Source: CAMCFD01 sp965661355
Lineage (GTDB): Bacteria > Pseudomonadota > Alphaproteobacteria > Rickettsiales > UBA1997
Reading direction: 5' to 3'
DNA length: 64,000 bases
NCBI GenBank assembly: GCA_965661355.1
Contig: CBFIDI010000001.1
Coordinates: 1 to 64,000, forward strand
This document shows positions 1 to 8,850 of the stretch, piece by piece. Under the pieces are notes generated by a model, which saw only the letters and a program-made list of their open reading frames with translations, did no database searches and was not told the DNA's origin. The number at the start of each line of letters is the position of its first letter. The first letter of the stretch is position 1. Position numbers and translations under genes: made by a program.

Positions 1-1243
1 AAAAATATCTTTTAGTAATTGGATCTTGAATATTCTCTATTTTTGCCATTAAATCAGATTCTATTTTTGCCTTATCTTCGGGGTTAATTTTATTATTTAA
101 ATTTACATTTAAATCTTTCAAAGTAAACTCAAAAAGACTTTGCGATAATTTAACCGATTCATTTTCAAGCAAATTAACCATTGACTTGGCGCCATATCTT
201 TTGACATAATCATCAGGATCAATATCTTTGGGCAGAAATGCAAAATCAACACTTTTTTTCGAGCCAATTAAAGGCAAAACAATTTCGCACACCCTTTTTG
301 CAGCGTTAAAACCAGCCTCATCTCCGTCAAAACAAATTATTACTTTATCGGTAATTCGAAATAAATCTAAAATATGATATTTACCCAAAGCTGTCCCAAG
401 CCCAGCCACCACATTTTTTATACCAGATTTATAAAGGCCAATTACATCAGCGTAACCTTCTACAATTACAGCATATTTTTTAGACAAAATATGTTTTTTT
501 GCAAATGAAAAATTATATAAAGTTTGGCTTTTCTTAAAAATTTTAGTTTCTGCTGAATTTAAATATTTTGGATTACCCTGCCCCAAAATTCTGCCACCAA
601 AAGCAATAACTTTATCTTTTTTATCAAAAATCGGAAAAACCACCCGATTTCTTAATTTGTCATAAATATTTTGCGAGCTATTTTTAGCAATTATACCGGT
701 TTCTAAAATTTGCGCTCTCGTAAACCCGTTTTTAGATAGCTTCTCATGCAAAAAATTATAAGAATCTGGTGCAAAGCCAAGTCTGAACTTTTTAATTATT
801 TCATGGTTAAAGCCACGGTTTATCAAGTAATTTCTGGCGCTAGCTCCAAAAGAATTTTGTAAATTTTCTTCAAAAACCTGACAAATTTTCTCTAAAATCT
901 CGTAATCTTTATCTTGTTGCGCATTTTTTTTTGGCCCCAAATTTTCTTGCCACTGAATTTGAAAGCCAAAATCATCGGCTAAATTAACAACCGCGTCTTT
1001 AAATTCAAGATTTTGTGTTTTCATTACAAAATCTATGATATTTCCGTGCTCGTGACAACCAAAACAATGATAAAATCCTTTTTGATCATTTACCGTAAAT
1101 GAGGGTGTTTTTTCGTTATGAAAAGGACATAAGCCATGAAATTCTTTGCCTCTTTTTTTAAGTCTAACAAGTTTTGAGACAACCTGAGAAGGTAAAATTG
1201 AAGTGGTTAATTTTTCGGGGAAGCTTTTATCAAAAAATGCCAT
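1..1243 (-). CDS. dnaG: DNA primase DnaG, 3' end cut by the window
   Basis: Makes the RNA primers for lagging-strand DNA synthesis at the replication fork. The start is ATG at 1243-1241. The N-terminal zinc-binding domain is clear: CPFHNEKTPSF with C39 and H42, then C60 and C63 in YHCFGCHEHGN (CHC2 finger). The Toprim catalytic core is also visible, with EGYADVIGL near residue 262 and CFDGDEAG near residue 304. About 414 residues are inside the window; the C-terminal helicase-binding part lies beyond position 1. The start codon is 2 bp after the stop of the kinase-like gene upstream, so it is probably the last gene of the ftsB-like/kinase-like/dnaG cluster. Confidence 0.95.
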   Translation of the reverse strand, partial: MAFFDKSFPEKLTTSILPSQVVSKLVRLKKRGKEFHGLCPFHNEKTPSFTVNDQKGFYHCFGCHEHGNIIDFVMKTQNLEFKDAVVNLADDFGFQIQWQENLGPKKNAQQDKDYEILEKICQVFEENLQNSFGASARNYLINRGFNHEIIKKFRLGFAPDSYNFLHEKLSKNGFTRAQILETGIIAKNSSQNIYDKLRNRVVFPIFDKKDKVIAFGGRILGQGNPKYLNSAETKIFKKSQTLYNFSFAKKHILSKKYAVIVEGYADVIGLYKSGIKNVVAGLGTALGKYHILDLFRITDKVIICFDGDEAGFNAAKRVCEIVLPLIGSKKSVDFAFLPKDIDPDDYVKRYGAKSMVNLLENESVKLSQSLFEFTLKDLNVNLNNKINPEDKAKIESDLMAKIENIQDPITKRYF

Positions 1244-1245
1244 TT

Positions 1246-2166
1246 TTAAATTATGTTCCACATTAAATCAAAAATGCTCATCAAAAATGCAAATGTAAAA
1301 GGAATTGTAAAATTATCGTCAATTTTTAATAAACTTGGCCTAGCTTCAATAATTGTAGTAAAAAACAATGCAATAATTGCAAAAATATAATAAAATATGC
1401 CTAAATTATAAACCGAGCCAACAAGAAATACAATTAAAATACCAAAAATATAAAAAGCGACTGAGCCAGCCAAACTTTTTTCGTAAAAAGGTCGCGACTT
1501 AATAGATTTACCTATTAGTGAAGCGGCTAAATCGCAAATTGCTAAAATTAAAAACGACGCTATTATTATCTCTTCTTTTACTAGTAAAAATATTATAACC
1601 GCAGCAATAAGGGCGTAACTTGTACCAGTTAGACGAGTGTTGTCTTTTTCTTTTTGCCTCATTATTGCACCAAAACAAAATAAAAAGATGCGGTTTATAA
1701 CATTGCTTTTACTGCGCAAATAATCAAAACTAACCACAACAATTGCCGCCGGGGCAATGATTTTTAACGCTAATTCTTGACCCAAAAAGTAATAAAATGC
1801 CGGAAACGACAACAAAATTAAATGAAATATTTTTCTTAAAATTTCGCGCCCAACCGAAAAACCCTCTTCTATTTCATCGCTATCTTGATTAGGTTCGAAG
1901 TTAATCTTACTATATTGCCCAGACAAATTTTTGGGTTTTTTACCGTTAAGATTATTGTCAAAAAGAAACTTCTTATTTGCGCCCTGATTATCATGCGTTA
2001 AATTTTCTTGCTTTAAATCTTTAGGTTCTAAGTTTTTTATCGTTAAATCAACCTCCCCCTCTTCTTTTTTAGCCCTGTTTTCTGCGCCTTTTTGTAAAAT
2101 ATTCTTCAACTTTGCGCCGCCCTGAAAAGAAGATTTATTCTTTGATTGCTCGTTATTATTTGCCAT
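1246..2166 (-). CDS. Polyprenol/dolichol-kinase-like membrane protein (SEC59/VTE5 type)
   Basis: Integral membrane protein resembling CTP-dependent polyprenol or phytol kinases and phosphatidate cytidylyltransferases. The residues supporting this are LTGTSYALIA, CDLAASLIGKSI and EKSLAGSVAFY, which follow the family pattern of GDAxAxxxG, then KSLxGSxAF. There are about seven hydrophobic segments after residue 105. The first ~100 residues are hydrophilic, rich in Asn and Lys, and probably cytoplasmic or poorly conserved. I chose ATG at 2166 rather than the in-frame ATG at 2187, because it shortens the overlap with the ftsB-like gene to 11 bp. The lipid substrate cannot be read from sequence. 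Confidence 0.7.
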   Translation of the reverse strand: MANNNEQSKNKSSFQGGAKLKNILQKGAENRAKKEEGEVDLTIKNLEPKDLKQENLTHDNQGANKKFLFDNNLNGKKPKNLSGQYSKINFEPNQDSDEIEEGFSVGREILRKIFHLILLSFPAFYYFLGQELALKIIAPAAIVVVSFDYLRSKSNVINRIFLFCFGAIMRQKEKDNTRLTGTSYALIAAVIIFLLVKEEIIIASFLILAICDLAASLIGKSIKSRPFYEKSLAGSVAFYIFGILIVFLVGSVYNLGIFYYIFAIIALFFTTIIEARPSLLKIDDNFTIPFTFAFLMSIFDLMWNII

Positions 2167-2497
2167 TTTTCTGATTTTTATTGTCAAAAATTACTATTTC
2201 ATTTTCCCCTGAATAGCCAAGTTGCTTTCTTGCCTCTTCATCAAGAAGGTCAAGATCAAGAGAATTTGACTTCATGCCCATTACTTTTGCTGCTTTTTTA
2301 TCTTTTTTAATCAAAAGCTGTTGCTTAACAATATTTTGATTTTTTAATTCTTGCCTTAAAGAAAAATATTCAACTAAGCCTTTAGCGCCAAAAGTCATAG
2401 TTATTACAAAATAAAAAATCAACACAAAAAAGGTGAAATAAATCACGAATAAGGCCTTTGAAATATTATATTTTTTTACTAACTGATAAATATTCAT
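2156..2497 (-). CDS. ftsB: Septum formation initiator, FtsB/DivIC-like
   Basis: Small bitopic division protein of the FtsB/DivIC family, expected to join FtsL and FtsQ at the septum. It has 113 residues, with one transmembrane segment at about 15-38, a short heptad-like stretch (RQELKNQNIVKQQLL) at about 48-65, and the family's C-terminal signature LLDEEARKQLGYSGENEIVI. It overlaps the start of the polyprenol-kinase-like gene by 11 bp, so the two are probably co-transcribed. Confidence 0.85.
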   Translation of the reverse strand: MNIYQLVKKYNISKALFVIYFTFFVLIFYFVITMTFGAKGLVEYFSLRQELKNQNIVKQQLLIKKDKKAAKVMGMKSNSLDLDLLDEEARKQLGYSGENEIVIFDNKNQKNGK

Positions 2498-3315
2498 ATG
2501 AGAATTTGTTATTTATATCAAAAACCACTGTCAACAAAAATAGTTACATCTATGATTTACTTTGTACTTAATTATTTAACCTAAGAGCGATCACTAAATA
2601 ATTTATCAACCTGATAATTATAACAAGACCGATCTTTAAATATCAATTTATCCGCTATAATTTAATTAAACTCAACATAACTCTGATGGGCCATGCTTTG
2701 CTTTTGATGATATATTTATTAATTAAATTATTTGTTTTTTAAATTCGCATTTATCAGATAGAACTATGCATTATCTTACAATTTTTAAAACAAAAATAAA
2801 GAAAAAGTTAAACTTTAATTACAAATTGATTTTAATTTCATTTTAACTTTACATTTTGCCATTTAAAGTCTTAATAAGTCTCATCAAGATAAATATTGTA
2901 AGAATTAGCAACATCGCCTGATGATACAGAACTTTTAATGGACAAATGGTTGGTTATAAATTGAAAATAACATGATATCTATTTAATTTAAATCTGCATT
3001 TGATAGATATTAACTTGTCGTTAAAAAATATTTAAATGACTATTTTGGTGTTAAGAAATTTTACCAATGTTATTAGCGATATTAAGAGCTTTTGATAGTA
3101 GATTTTTTATAGAATTTTAGCGCATAGATTTAACTTTTAGCAATAAATAATCATAAAATTTAGACTTAATATTGTAGATAAGCCGTTAGTTTTTATAATG
3201 ATTCTTACTAAAAATATTTTGCTTTAACTTAAATCAAAAAGTCAAAATTGAAATTATAAAAGCGAAATAATTTTAACATACCAAAAGCAAGTTAATTTTA
3301 AACCAAAAATAGAAT
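2498..3315. other. Intergenic spacer, very AT-rich
   Basis: No convincing gene in either direction. It holds an imperfect palindromic repeat near 2620-2775. A second degenerate motif (CTCATCAAGATAAATATTGTA, from about 2880) resembles sequence near 17745 and 27517. It separates the ftsB-like cluster from the pdhA-pdhB unit, so the ftsB promoter is probably here. Confidence 0.5.
2620..2775. repeat. Dispersed imperfect palindrome, degenerate copy
   Basis: The left arm (GATCTTTAAATATCAATTTA, then ATAATTTAATTAA) matches the left arms of the better copies at 38320 and 60126. The right part (TTTATTAATTAAATTATTTG, then GCATTTATCAGAT) is an imperfect reverse complement of the left part. Decayed member of the family. 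Confidence 0.4.
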
Positions 3316-4302
3316 TTAGTCACGATAACAAACTTCTTTGGCTGCCTCAATAATATTTTCAGTTTTTGGCAACGCCAATCTTTCAAGATTTGCCGCATAA
3401 GGCAATGGAGCGTCAACACTAGCAAGCTTTTTAATTGGCGCGTCTAAATAATCAAAAGCTTCTTGCACTAAAATTGAAGCAATTTCACTGCCAATAGATG
3501 CAAAAGGAAAACCCTCTTCAACCGTAATACAGCGATTTGTTTTTTTAACTGAATTTATTAATGTTTCTTTGTCAATTGGGCGAATTGACCTTAAATCTAT
3601 AACTTCGGCCGAAATACCTTCTTTTTCTAGCTTTTCAGCGGCTTCTAAAGCATATTTTACAACTAGCGAAAATGCCACAATTGTTACATCGCTGCCTTTT
3701 TTTACAATTTTTGCTTTGCCAATCTCAACAATATGATCATCATCATATTCTTCTTCAAAAGAAAATCCATAAGCAATTTCGTTTTCTAAAAATACCACGG
3801 GGTTGGGGTCGCGAATAGCCGCCTTTAACAAGCCCTTACAATCGGCTGCCGAATAAGGCGAAACAACCTTTAAGCCCGGAATTGAACCATACCAAGCAGC
3901 GTAACATTGCGAATGTTGAGCACCCACCCTTGAAGCCGCGCCATTTGGCCCACGAAAAACCATAGGGCTACTAACTTGGCCGCCTGACATATAGGCCGTT
4001 TTTGCTGCTGAGTTAACAATTTGGTCAATTGCCTGCATAGCAAAATTAAATGTCATAAATTCAACAACTGGCTTTAACCCTGAAAAAGCAGCGCCCACAG
4101 CCAGTCCGGCAAATCCGTGCTCAGTAATTGGCGTGTCGATAACGCGCTTTGGCCCAAATTCGTCAAGCAAACCTTGGGTAATTTTATAGGCGCCATTATA
4201 TTCAGCAACTTCTTCGCCCATAATAAAGACATCTTGATCTTTTTTCATTTCTTCGGCCATTGCTTCTTGCAAAGCTTCTCTGACTGTAAGTTTTCTAAGC
4301 AT
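3316..4302 (-). CDS. pdhB: Pyruvate dehydrogenase E1 component, beta subunit
   Basis: Beta subunit of the heterotetrameric E1 that decarboxylates pyruvate and feeds acetyl to the E2 lipoyl arm in the cytoplasm. Length is 328 residues, the usual size. Family motifs are EALQEAMAEEM, FIMGEEVAEYNGAYK, PITEHGFAGLAVGAA and the C-terminal VEEGFPFASIGSEI. It lies downstream of pdhA on the same strand, 360 bp away, with a broken small gene between. The E2 gene pdhC is near 62.3 kb, so the complex is encoded at two places. E3 is not in the window. Confidence 0.95.
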   Translation of the reverse strand: MLRKLTVREALQEAMAEEMKKDQDVFIMGEEVAEYNGAYKITQGLLDEFGPKRVIDTPITEHGFAGLAVGAAFSGLKPVVEFMTFNFAMQAIDQIVNSAAKTAYMSGGQVSSPMVFRGPNGAASRVGAQHSQCYAAWYGSIPGLKVVSPYSAADCKGLLKAAIRDPNPVVFLENEIAYGFSFEEEYDDDHIVEIGKAKIVKKGSDVTIVAFSLVVKYALEAAEKLEKEGISAEVIDLRSIRPIDKETLINSVKKTNRCITVEEGFPFASIGSEIASILVQEAFDYLDAPIKKLASVDAPLPYAANLERLALPKTENIIEAAKEVCYRD

Positions 4303-4359
4303 ATTTTTATTAATTAATTATTTTCATTATTTTTAATGCCAAATATTGACTTATTTTAA

Positions 4360-4659
4360 CTATTGTTTAAACTCTCCTTTTTCACACCAATATTTCTCTT
4401 TCGAGTCTTCATTTGGCTGAAATAAATTAACCGACAGTTTTACAATTTTTTCTATTATATTCCTCATTACTGCTTTTGTAGCTTTTTTCTTTACTATCAA
4501 AAGTAGCTATATGAATTTTCGTACCTTCGTCTAAAACGCTATTTCTATAAAGAATATATTTATGAATATTTGTATCTATTATAGAAAAAATGATCAATTA
4601 AAAACAGCAATAATTGCTATTAAAATACCAAAAATTATCGATTTCAAAAAATTTACCAT
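4360..4659 (-). pseudogene. Frameshifted small gene between pdhA and pdhB
   Basis: Reading the minus strand from ATG at 4659 gives a hydrophobic N-terminus (NFLKSIIFGILIAIIAVF) that stops at about 4594. A second frame then gives DTNIHKYILYRNS, IHIATFDSKEK and YNRKNCK before it stops. A third frame finishes with LSVNLFQPNEDSKEK and YWCEKGEFKQ, with TAG at 4362-4360. Pieced together they form one ~95-residue product: a membrane or signal segment, then a small domain with two Cys. Two frameshifts break it. The ATG is 3 bp after the pdhA stop, so it sat in the pdh operon. The composition is coding-like, but I cannot name the family. Confidence 0.55.
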
Positions 4660-4662
4660 AAT

Positions 4663-5685
4663 TTACATTTCTTCTGGATTTTGCACTTCTTTAACATAAA
4701 TTTCGGTCATAAGCTGGTCTTGGTCTGGCTCGGGGCTGTCTTTTGAAAATTCGACAATTTCGTTAATTTGCTCTTTAATCTTTTTGTCAATATTTTTAAT
4801 TTCGTCTTCCTTAGCAAATTTTTCGTCTAATATTTTGGTGCGCAAAACAGCAATAGGGTCTTGATCCTTTTTTTCTTGCAATTCTTCTTTGCTACGATAT
4901 TTGGCCGGGTCTGACATAGAGTGCCCCCGGTAACGATAAGTGTTAATTTCAAGAAGAAATGGCCCATTGCCCGAACGCACATGCTCAATTGCCTTGCCAC
5001 CTTCTTCAATAACTTCAAAAATATCCATGCCGTTAATTTTTTTACCTGGAATATTAAAGCCTTGACCCCTTTTATATAAATCGTCAATTGATGAAGATCT
5101 TGCAAGAGAAGTTCCCATTGCATAATTGTTATTTTCAATTACAAAAATAACTGGTAAATTCCACAATTTGGCCATGTTATAAGTTTCATGAACTTGCCCC
5201 TGATGAGCAGCGCCATCGCCAAAATAACAAAAAGTAACATTTTTATTTTGACCACGATATTGATCAGCAAAAGCTAAGCCTGCGCCAATTGGCACCGACG
5301 CACCAACAATTCCGTGACCACCAAAAAAGTTTTTTTCTAGGTCAAATAAATGCATAGAGCCACCCTTGCCTTTTGAAGAGCCGTCTTTTTTGCCCATTAA
5401 TTCAGCCATAATTCTTTTAGGGTCAGAACCAACAGCAATCATGTGGCCATGGTCACGATAAGTCGTAATTACTTTATCGTCTTTTTCCATATTATGCTTC
5501 ATGCCAACGGCAATTGCCTCTTGACCAATATATAAATGACAAAACCCAGCAATTAAGCCCATGCCATATAACTGGCCAGCTTTTTCTTCGAAGCGCCTTA
5601 TTAAAAGCATGTCTTCATAGAATTTTAGCAATTCTTTTTTTGAATATTTTTTTTCTGAATTATTTTTTGTTGTGCTTTTAACCAT
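4663..5685 (-). CDS. pdhA: Pyruvate dehydrogenase E1 component, alpha subunit
   Basis: Thiamine-diphosphate-binding alpha subunit of PDH E1. The ThDP/Mg motif is intact: GDGAAHQGQVHE, then IENNNYAMG about 25 residues later. The phosphorylation-loop equivalent YRYRGHSMSDP is also present. N-terminal LLIRRFEEKAGQLYGMG and GFCHLYIGQEA are typical of the family. It has 340 residues, full length. First gene of the pdhA/remnant/pdhB unit. Confidence 0.96.
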   Translation of the reverse strand: MVKSTTKNNSEKKYSKKELLKFYEDMLLIRRFEEKAGQLYGMGLIAGFCHLYIGQEAIAVGMKHNMEKDDKVITTYRDHGHMIAVGSDPKRIMAELMGKKDGSSKGKGGSMHLFDLEKNFFGGHGIVGASVPIGAGLAFADQYRGQNKNVTFCYFGDGAAHQGQVHETYNMAKLWNLPVIFVIENNNYAMGTSLARSSSIDDLYKRGQGFNIPGKKINGMDIFEVIEEGGKAIEHVRSGNGPFLLEINTYRYRGHSMSDPAKYRSKEELQEKKDQDPIAVLRTKILDEKFAKEDEIKNIDKKIKEQINEIVEFSKDSPEPDQDQLMTEIYVKEVQNPEEM

Positions 5686-6221
5686 CTTTTTTTAGTTTAA
5701 TTTGTAAAAATTGTTACTAGCTTAAAATAAACATTAAAGCTCGCTTTTACATGCTTGTAATTATCTAATTTATGAATTTAACTTTTTAAATTTTAGAACT
5801 ATTTGAAAAATAGTAACTTATTTTTTAATAAATGTCAATAATGGCTTTGACAAACAGTTTTTAACGCCTAATTTTAAAAATAGAACATTATAACTTTAAT
5901 ATTTAAATGATTAATATCAGTGATATTAAAAGTTTTTATCAATAATTTTCTTGATGATAATTTAATTTATTAGTTACTTACAAAGTAAGAAAAAATTATG
6001 AATAATGGCAACAAATTTAGTAAAAAGGCTTAAATAAAATAATTAATTGATATAAAACTAATTTACACCAAAGCCCATATTTAAAGTTAATATGAATTTA
6101 CTATCAAAAACAAGATAACTAACGCTATATTGAGTTTTTGCGAGACCTAGTAATTATAAATTATAACAAATAAGCTAGTAATTAAAAATGGGGCTTGGCT
6201 GTTATTTAAATTTTGCGCAAA
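5686..6221. other. Intergenic spacer
   Basis: AT-rich and non-coding in all frames as far as I can see, with only short runs. It must contain the pdhA promoter on the minus strand. No confident promoter or repeat identified. Confidence 0.4.
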
Positions 6222-6551
6222 TTAACTTAAAATTAAAGATATTATCATTGAATGCAAAATTTTAAAAAGCCTAGGTAAGCCTTCAATAATTCCATAAGCA
6301 GCCGTGGCAAATAAAATTATTACTATTGTGTATTTTGCAATTATCTGAAAAAGCAATTTTTTAACCATGCGACTTTGGTCAGCTTGTGACGCTAAATATT
6401 CAGAATTTTTCTTGGCGCGCTCTAACTCTTCTTCGTCTGAAAGGCCTTCTTCTAAATTATTCGATAGGCTTTTCTGATTATTTTTAACTTCTTTTTTTGC
6501 CTTTTTTTTCATAAAGGCCGCAAGCTTGTCTTTTTCTTCTGTTGGACTCAT
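6222..6551 (-). CDS. Small membrane protein of unknown function
   Basis: 109 residues. The N-terminal half is highly charged (KKKAKKEVKN, then acidic NNLEEGLSDEEELE). The C-terminal part has one clear transmembrane segment at about 70-89 (IAKYTIVIILFATAAYGIIE) and a second hydrophobic stretch at about 93-109. There is no signal peptide and I do not recognise a family. It stands alone, with more than 500 bp of spacer on each side. Composition and the well-formed membrane segment support a real gene. Confidence 0.55.
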   Translation of the reverse strand: MSPTEEKDKLAAFMKKKAKKEVKNNQKSLSNNLEEGLSDEEELERAKKNSEYLASQADQSRMVKKLLFQIIAKYTIVIILFATAAYGIIEGLPRLFKILHSMIISLILS

Positions 6552-7618
6552 CTAAAATAAATTAAAATTTGAACTATTGAATTGATGTTAAAACAAACTA
6601 TTGTTATTTTCAAAATAATTTAATATCTTTTTAGTAAATTGTCAAATATGACTTAGTTCATTTTAACTTGATAATTTATTATTTAAGGGGATGAGAAATT
6701 TCATTAATTTAAATTATTGCAAAAAATAAGCCCCGCCAATTATGTCAGAAAGATTTGACGATAATTTTATTGATTAAATTTAAAAGATAAATAATCAATT
6801 ATCAAGTTAAAATATCATAACATTAAGCTTTTATATATTTGACAAACCCAACGCTCAAAAAATTAGTGGCGCACTAAATTATGAAGCCTAAATTTTATTA
6901 AAAAAATATTTACAAAGCCTTAAATATAAGAAGCGACATAGCACCAACTATCAAATTAAAATAAACTTTTGACTTTTATTTTTTGATCTAAAATTTTAAT
7001 GAAAATCCTTATTTATATTTAGTTTTTTATCTTAATAATTAACGCAACCTCTTCTTTGCTAATTATTTTATCAAGCCCCAGTAATTATTTATAGACCAAT
7101 ATTTAAAATAAAATTTGTTGTTATTTTACGCCCGTTTTAATTGAATAATAGAAAATTGTCAAAGTTTTTAATTTTATTTCAACTAGAAATTTAGTTATCA
7201 ATTATTTATGATTAATAAATTGCGCCGCGCTTCAATTTTAAAATTATTTTTTAAGATTTATATTTTTGTTTATAAATTTTAAGTAAAAAATAATTTATAG
7301 ATATTGTTATTTAAAACTAATTTTATTTCAAACTAAAGGTAATTTAATTAATATTAACTAACTAGGCAAGTCTACATTAAGCTTTTGGCGATGGTTTTGT
7401 CTTAACAATATTGCGACGAATAAATTTGCACTTAAAAGGCAAATTTTAATATTAAAGCGATATTTTTTAACCAAGAACAGCTCAATTAAATCAACTATAC
7501 TGATAAAAGATTTGTAGCAAGCGGGTAAAATTTAATGAATTTAATAAATGTAAGCACCAAAACTTGGTTGCTAATTTTAACTAGTTACTAAATGATAAAT
7601 TTAAAATAAATAAAAATT
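6552..7618. other. Long intergenic spacer (1.07 kb)
   Basis: AT-rich, without a believable reading frame. Near 7385-7450 is a stretch (CTTTTGGCGATGG, GACGAATAAATTTGCACTTA) that resembles the right half of the palindromic repeats at 38320 and 60126. The hemH promoter (plus) and the promoter of the 109-residue gene (minus) should both be here. Confidence 0.4.
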
Positions 7619-8782
7619 ATGAAAAATAACAAAACTGCTGTAATTCTATTTAACCTTGGTGGGCCCGACAAAAAAGAGGCAATTAAACCATTTTTATTTA
7701 ATTTATTTAACGACAAAGCGATAATTTCATTGCCGCAACCTTTTAGATTTTTATTGGCAAAGTTAATTTCAAGCAAACGCGAAAAAACCGCCGCCGAAAT
7801 TTATAGCAATTTAGGCGACAAATCGCCAATTTTAGAGATTACTCAAAACCAAGCTGACGAACTTGAAAAAGAGTTATCGTTTCATGGTGACTTTAAAACA
7901 TTTATTGCAATGCGCTATTGGAAGCCTTTTGCAAAAGAGGTTGTCGCAAAAGTTAAAGATTACGACCCGGGCCAAATAATTTTATTACCGCTTTATCCCC
8001 AATTTTCAACGGCGACAAGTGAATCTTCTGTTGATGAATTTATTTCAGAACTTGAAAAGCAAGGACTTAATGTTAATCGTAAAATTTCGCAAAGCCAACA
8101 AAGCGGACTTTTTGGCGCAAAAAAATTAGAAATAACTAGCGATGGCGCAATTAATTTGAAAACAATTTGCTGTTATCCTGACCAAGAAGATTTTATTTTG
8201 TCGCACGCAAAATTAATCAAAAACAAAATTTTGCAAAAAGAATTTGAATTTGACAAATTAAGAATTTTATTTTCGGCGCATGGCTTGCCACAGAAAATTG
8301 TCGATTCGGGCGACCCTTATGTTTTTCAGGTTAAAAGAACTGCGAATTTGGTTCAAAAGAAACTTGAAGAATTGTTAAAAAAAGAAGGAATTTTTGACCA
8401 AGAATTTAAAAATGGCAAAACCATAGATTCTAAAGTTTGCTTTCAGTCAAAGGTGGGGCCTTTAAAATGGACCAGCCCAAGCCTTGACCACGAACTAAAC
8501 CGATTGAGCCTTGACAAAAAGCAGCCAATTATTGTGCCTATTGCTTTTGTTTCAGAACATTCTGAAACCTTAGTTGAGCTTGATATTGAATATAAAGAAA
8601 TGGCCGAAGAATTAGGAATTGAAAATTATACCAGAGTTCAAGCCTTAAACAGCGATGGTCACTTTATTAAATCATTAGTTAACATGACACTTCAAACTAG
8701 CAAAAATAAAGAATTTGGCTTTTTTGCCAATGGTAAATGCCAAAGAATTTGCGACAAAAAATTCAAAAGATGTATCCAATAA
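7619..8782 (+). CDS. hemH: Ferrochelatase
   Basis: Inserts Fe2+ into protoporphyrin IX, the last step of heme synthesis, at the inner face of the cytoplasmic membrane. The N-terminal NLGGPDKKEAIKPFL is characteristic. The catalytic His lies in ILFSAHGLPQKIVDSGDPY and the acidic helix is EHSETLVELDIEYKE; the QSKVGPLKWTSPSLD segment is also present. At 387 residues it is longer than the usual 310-350. The extra length is mainly a Ser/Gln/Lys-rich insert at about 162-185 and a shorter Lys-rich insert near 250-265. It converges with the 695-residue gene across a shared hairpin. Confidence 0.93.
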   Translation: MKNNKTAVILFNLGGPDKKEAIKPFLFNLFNDKAIISLPQPFRFLLAKLISSKREKTAAEIYSNLGDKSPILEITQNQADELEKELSFHGDFKTFIAMRYWKPFAKEVVAKVKDYDPGQIILLPLYPQFSTATSESSVDEFISELEKQGLNVNRKISQSQQSGLFGAKKLEITSDGAINLKTICCYPDQEDFILSHAKLIKNKILQKEFEFDKLRILFSAHGLPQKIVDSGDPYVFQVKRTANLVQKKLEELLKKEGIFDQEFKNGKTIDSKVCFQSKVGPLKWTSPSLDHELNRLSLDKKQPIIVPIAFVSEHSETLVELDIEYKEMAEELGIENYTRVQALNSDGHFIKSLVNMTLQTSKNKEFGFFANGKCQRICDKKFKRCIQ

Positions 8783-8799
8783 TAAAGAATGCAAGAGCT

Positions 8800-8840
8800 A
8801 AATCTTAATATCGCCATAATTGGCGGCGATATTAAGATTT
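8800..8840. terminator. Hairpin between convergent hemH and the 695-residue gene
   Basis: Perfect 16-bp stem (AAATCTTAATATCGCC at 8800-8815 with its complement at 8825-8840) and a 9-nt loop, 18 bp after the hemH stop and 11 bp before the stop of the opposite gene. Its position fits a bidirectional terminator. There is no clean T-run, so it may instead be a 3'-end stabilising hairpin. Confidence 0.6.
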
Positions 8841-8850
8841 GCGATGGCTT

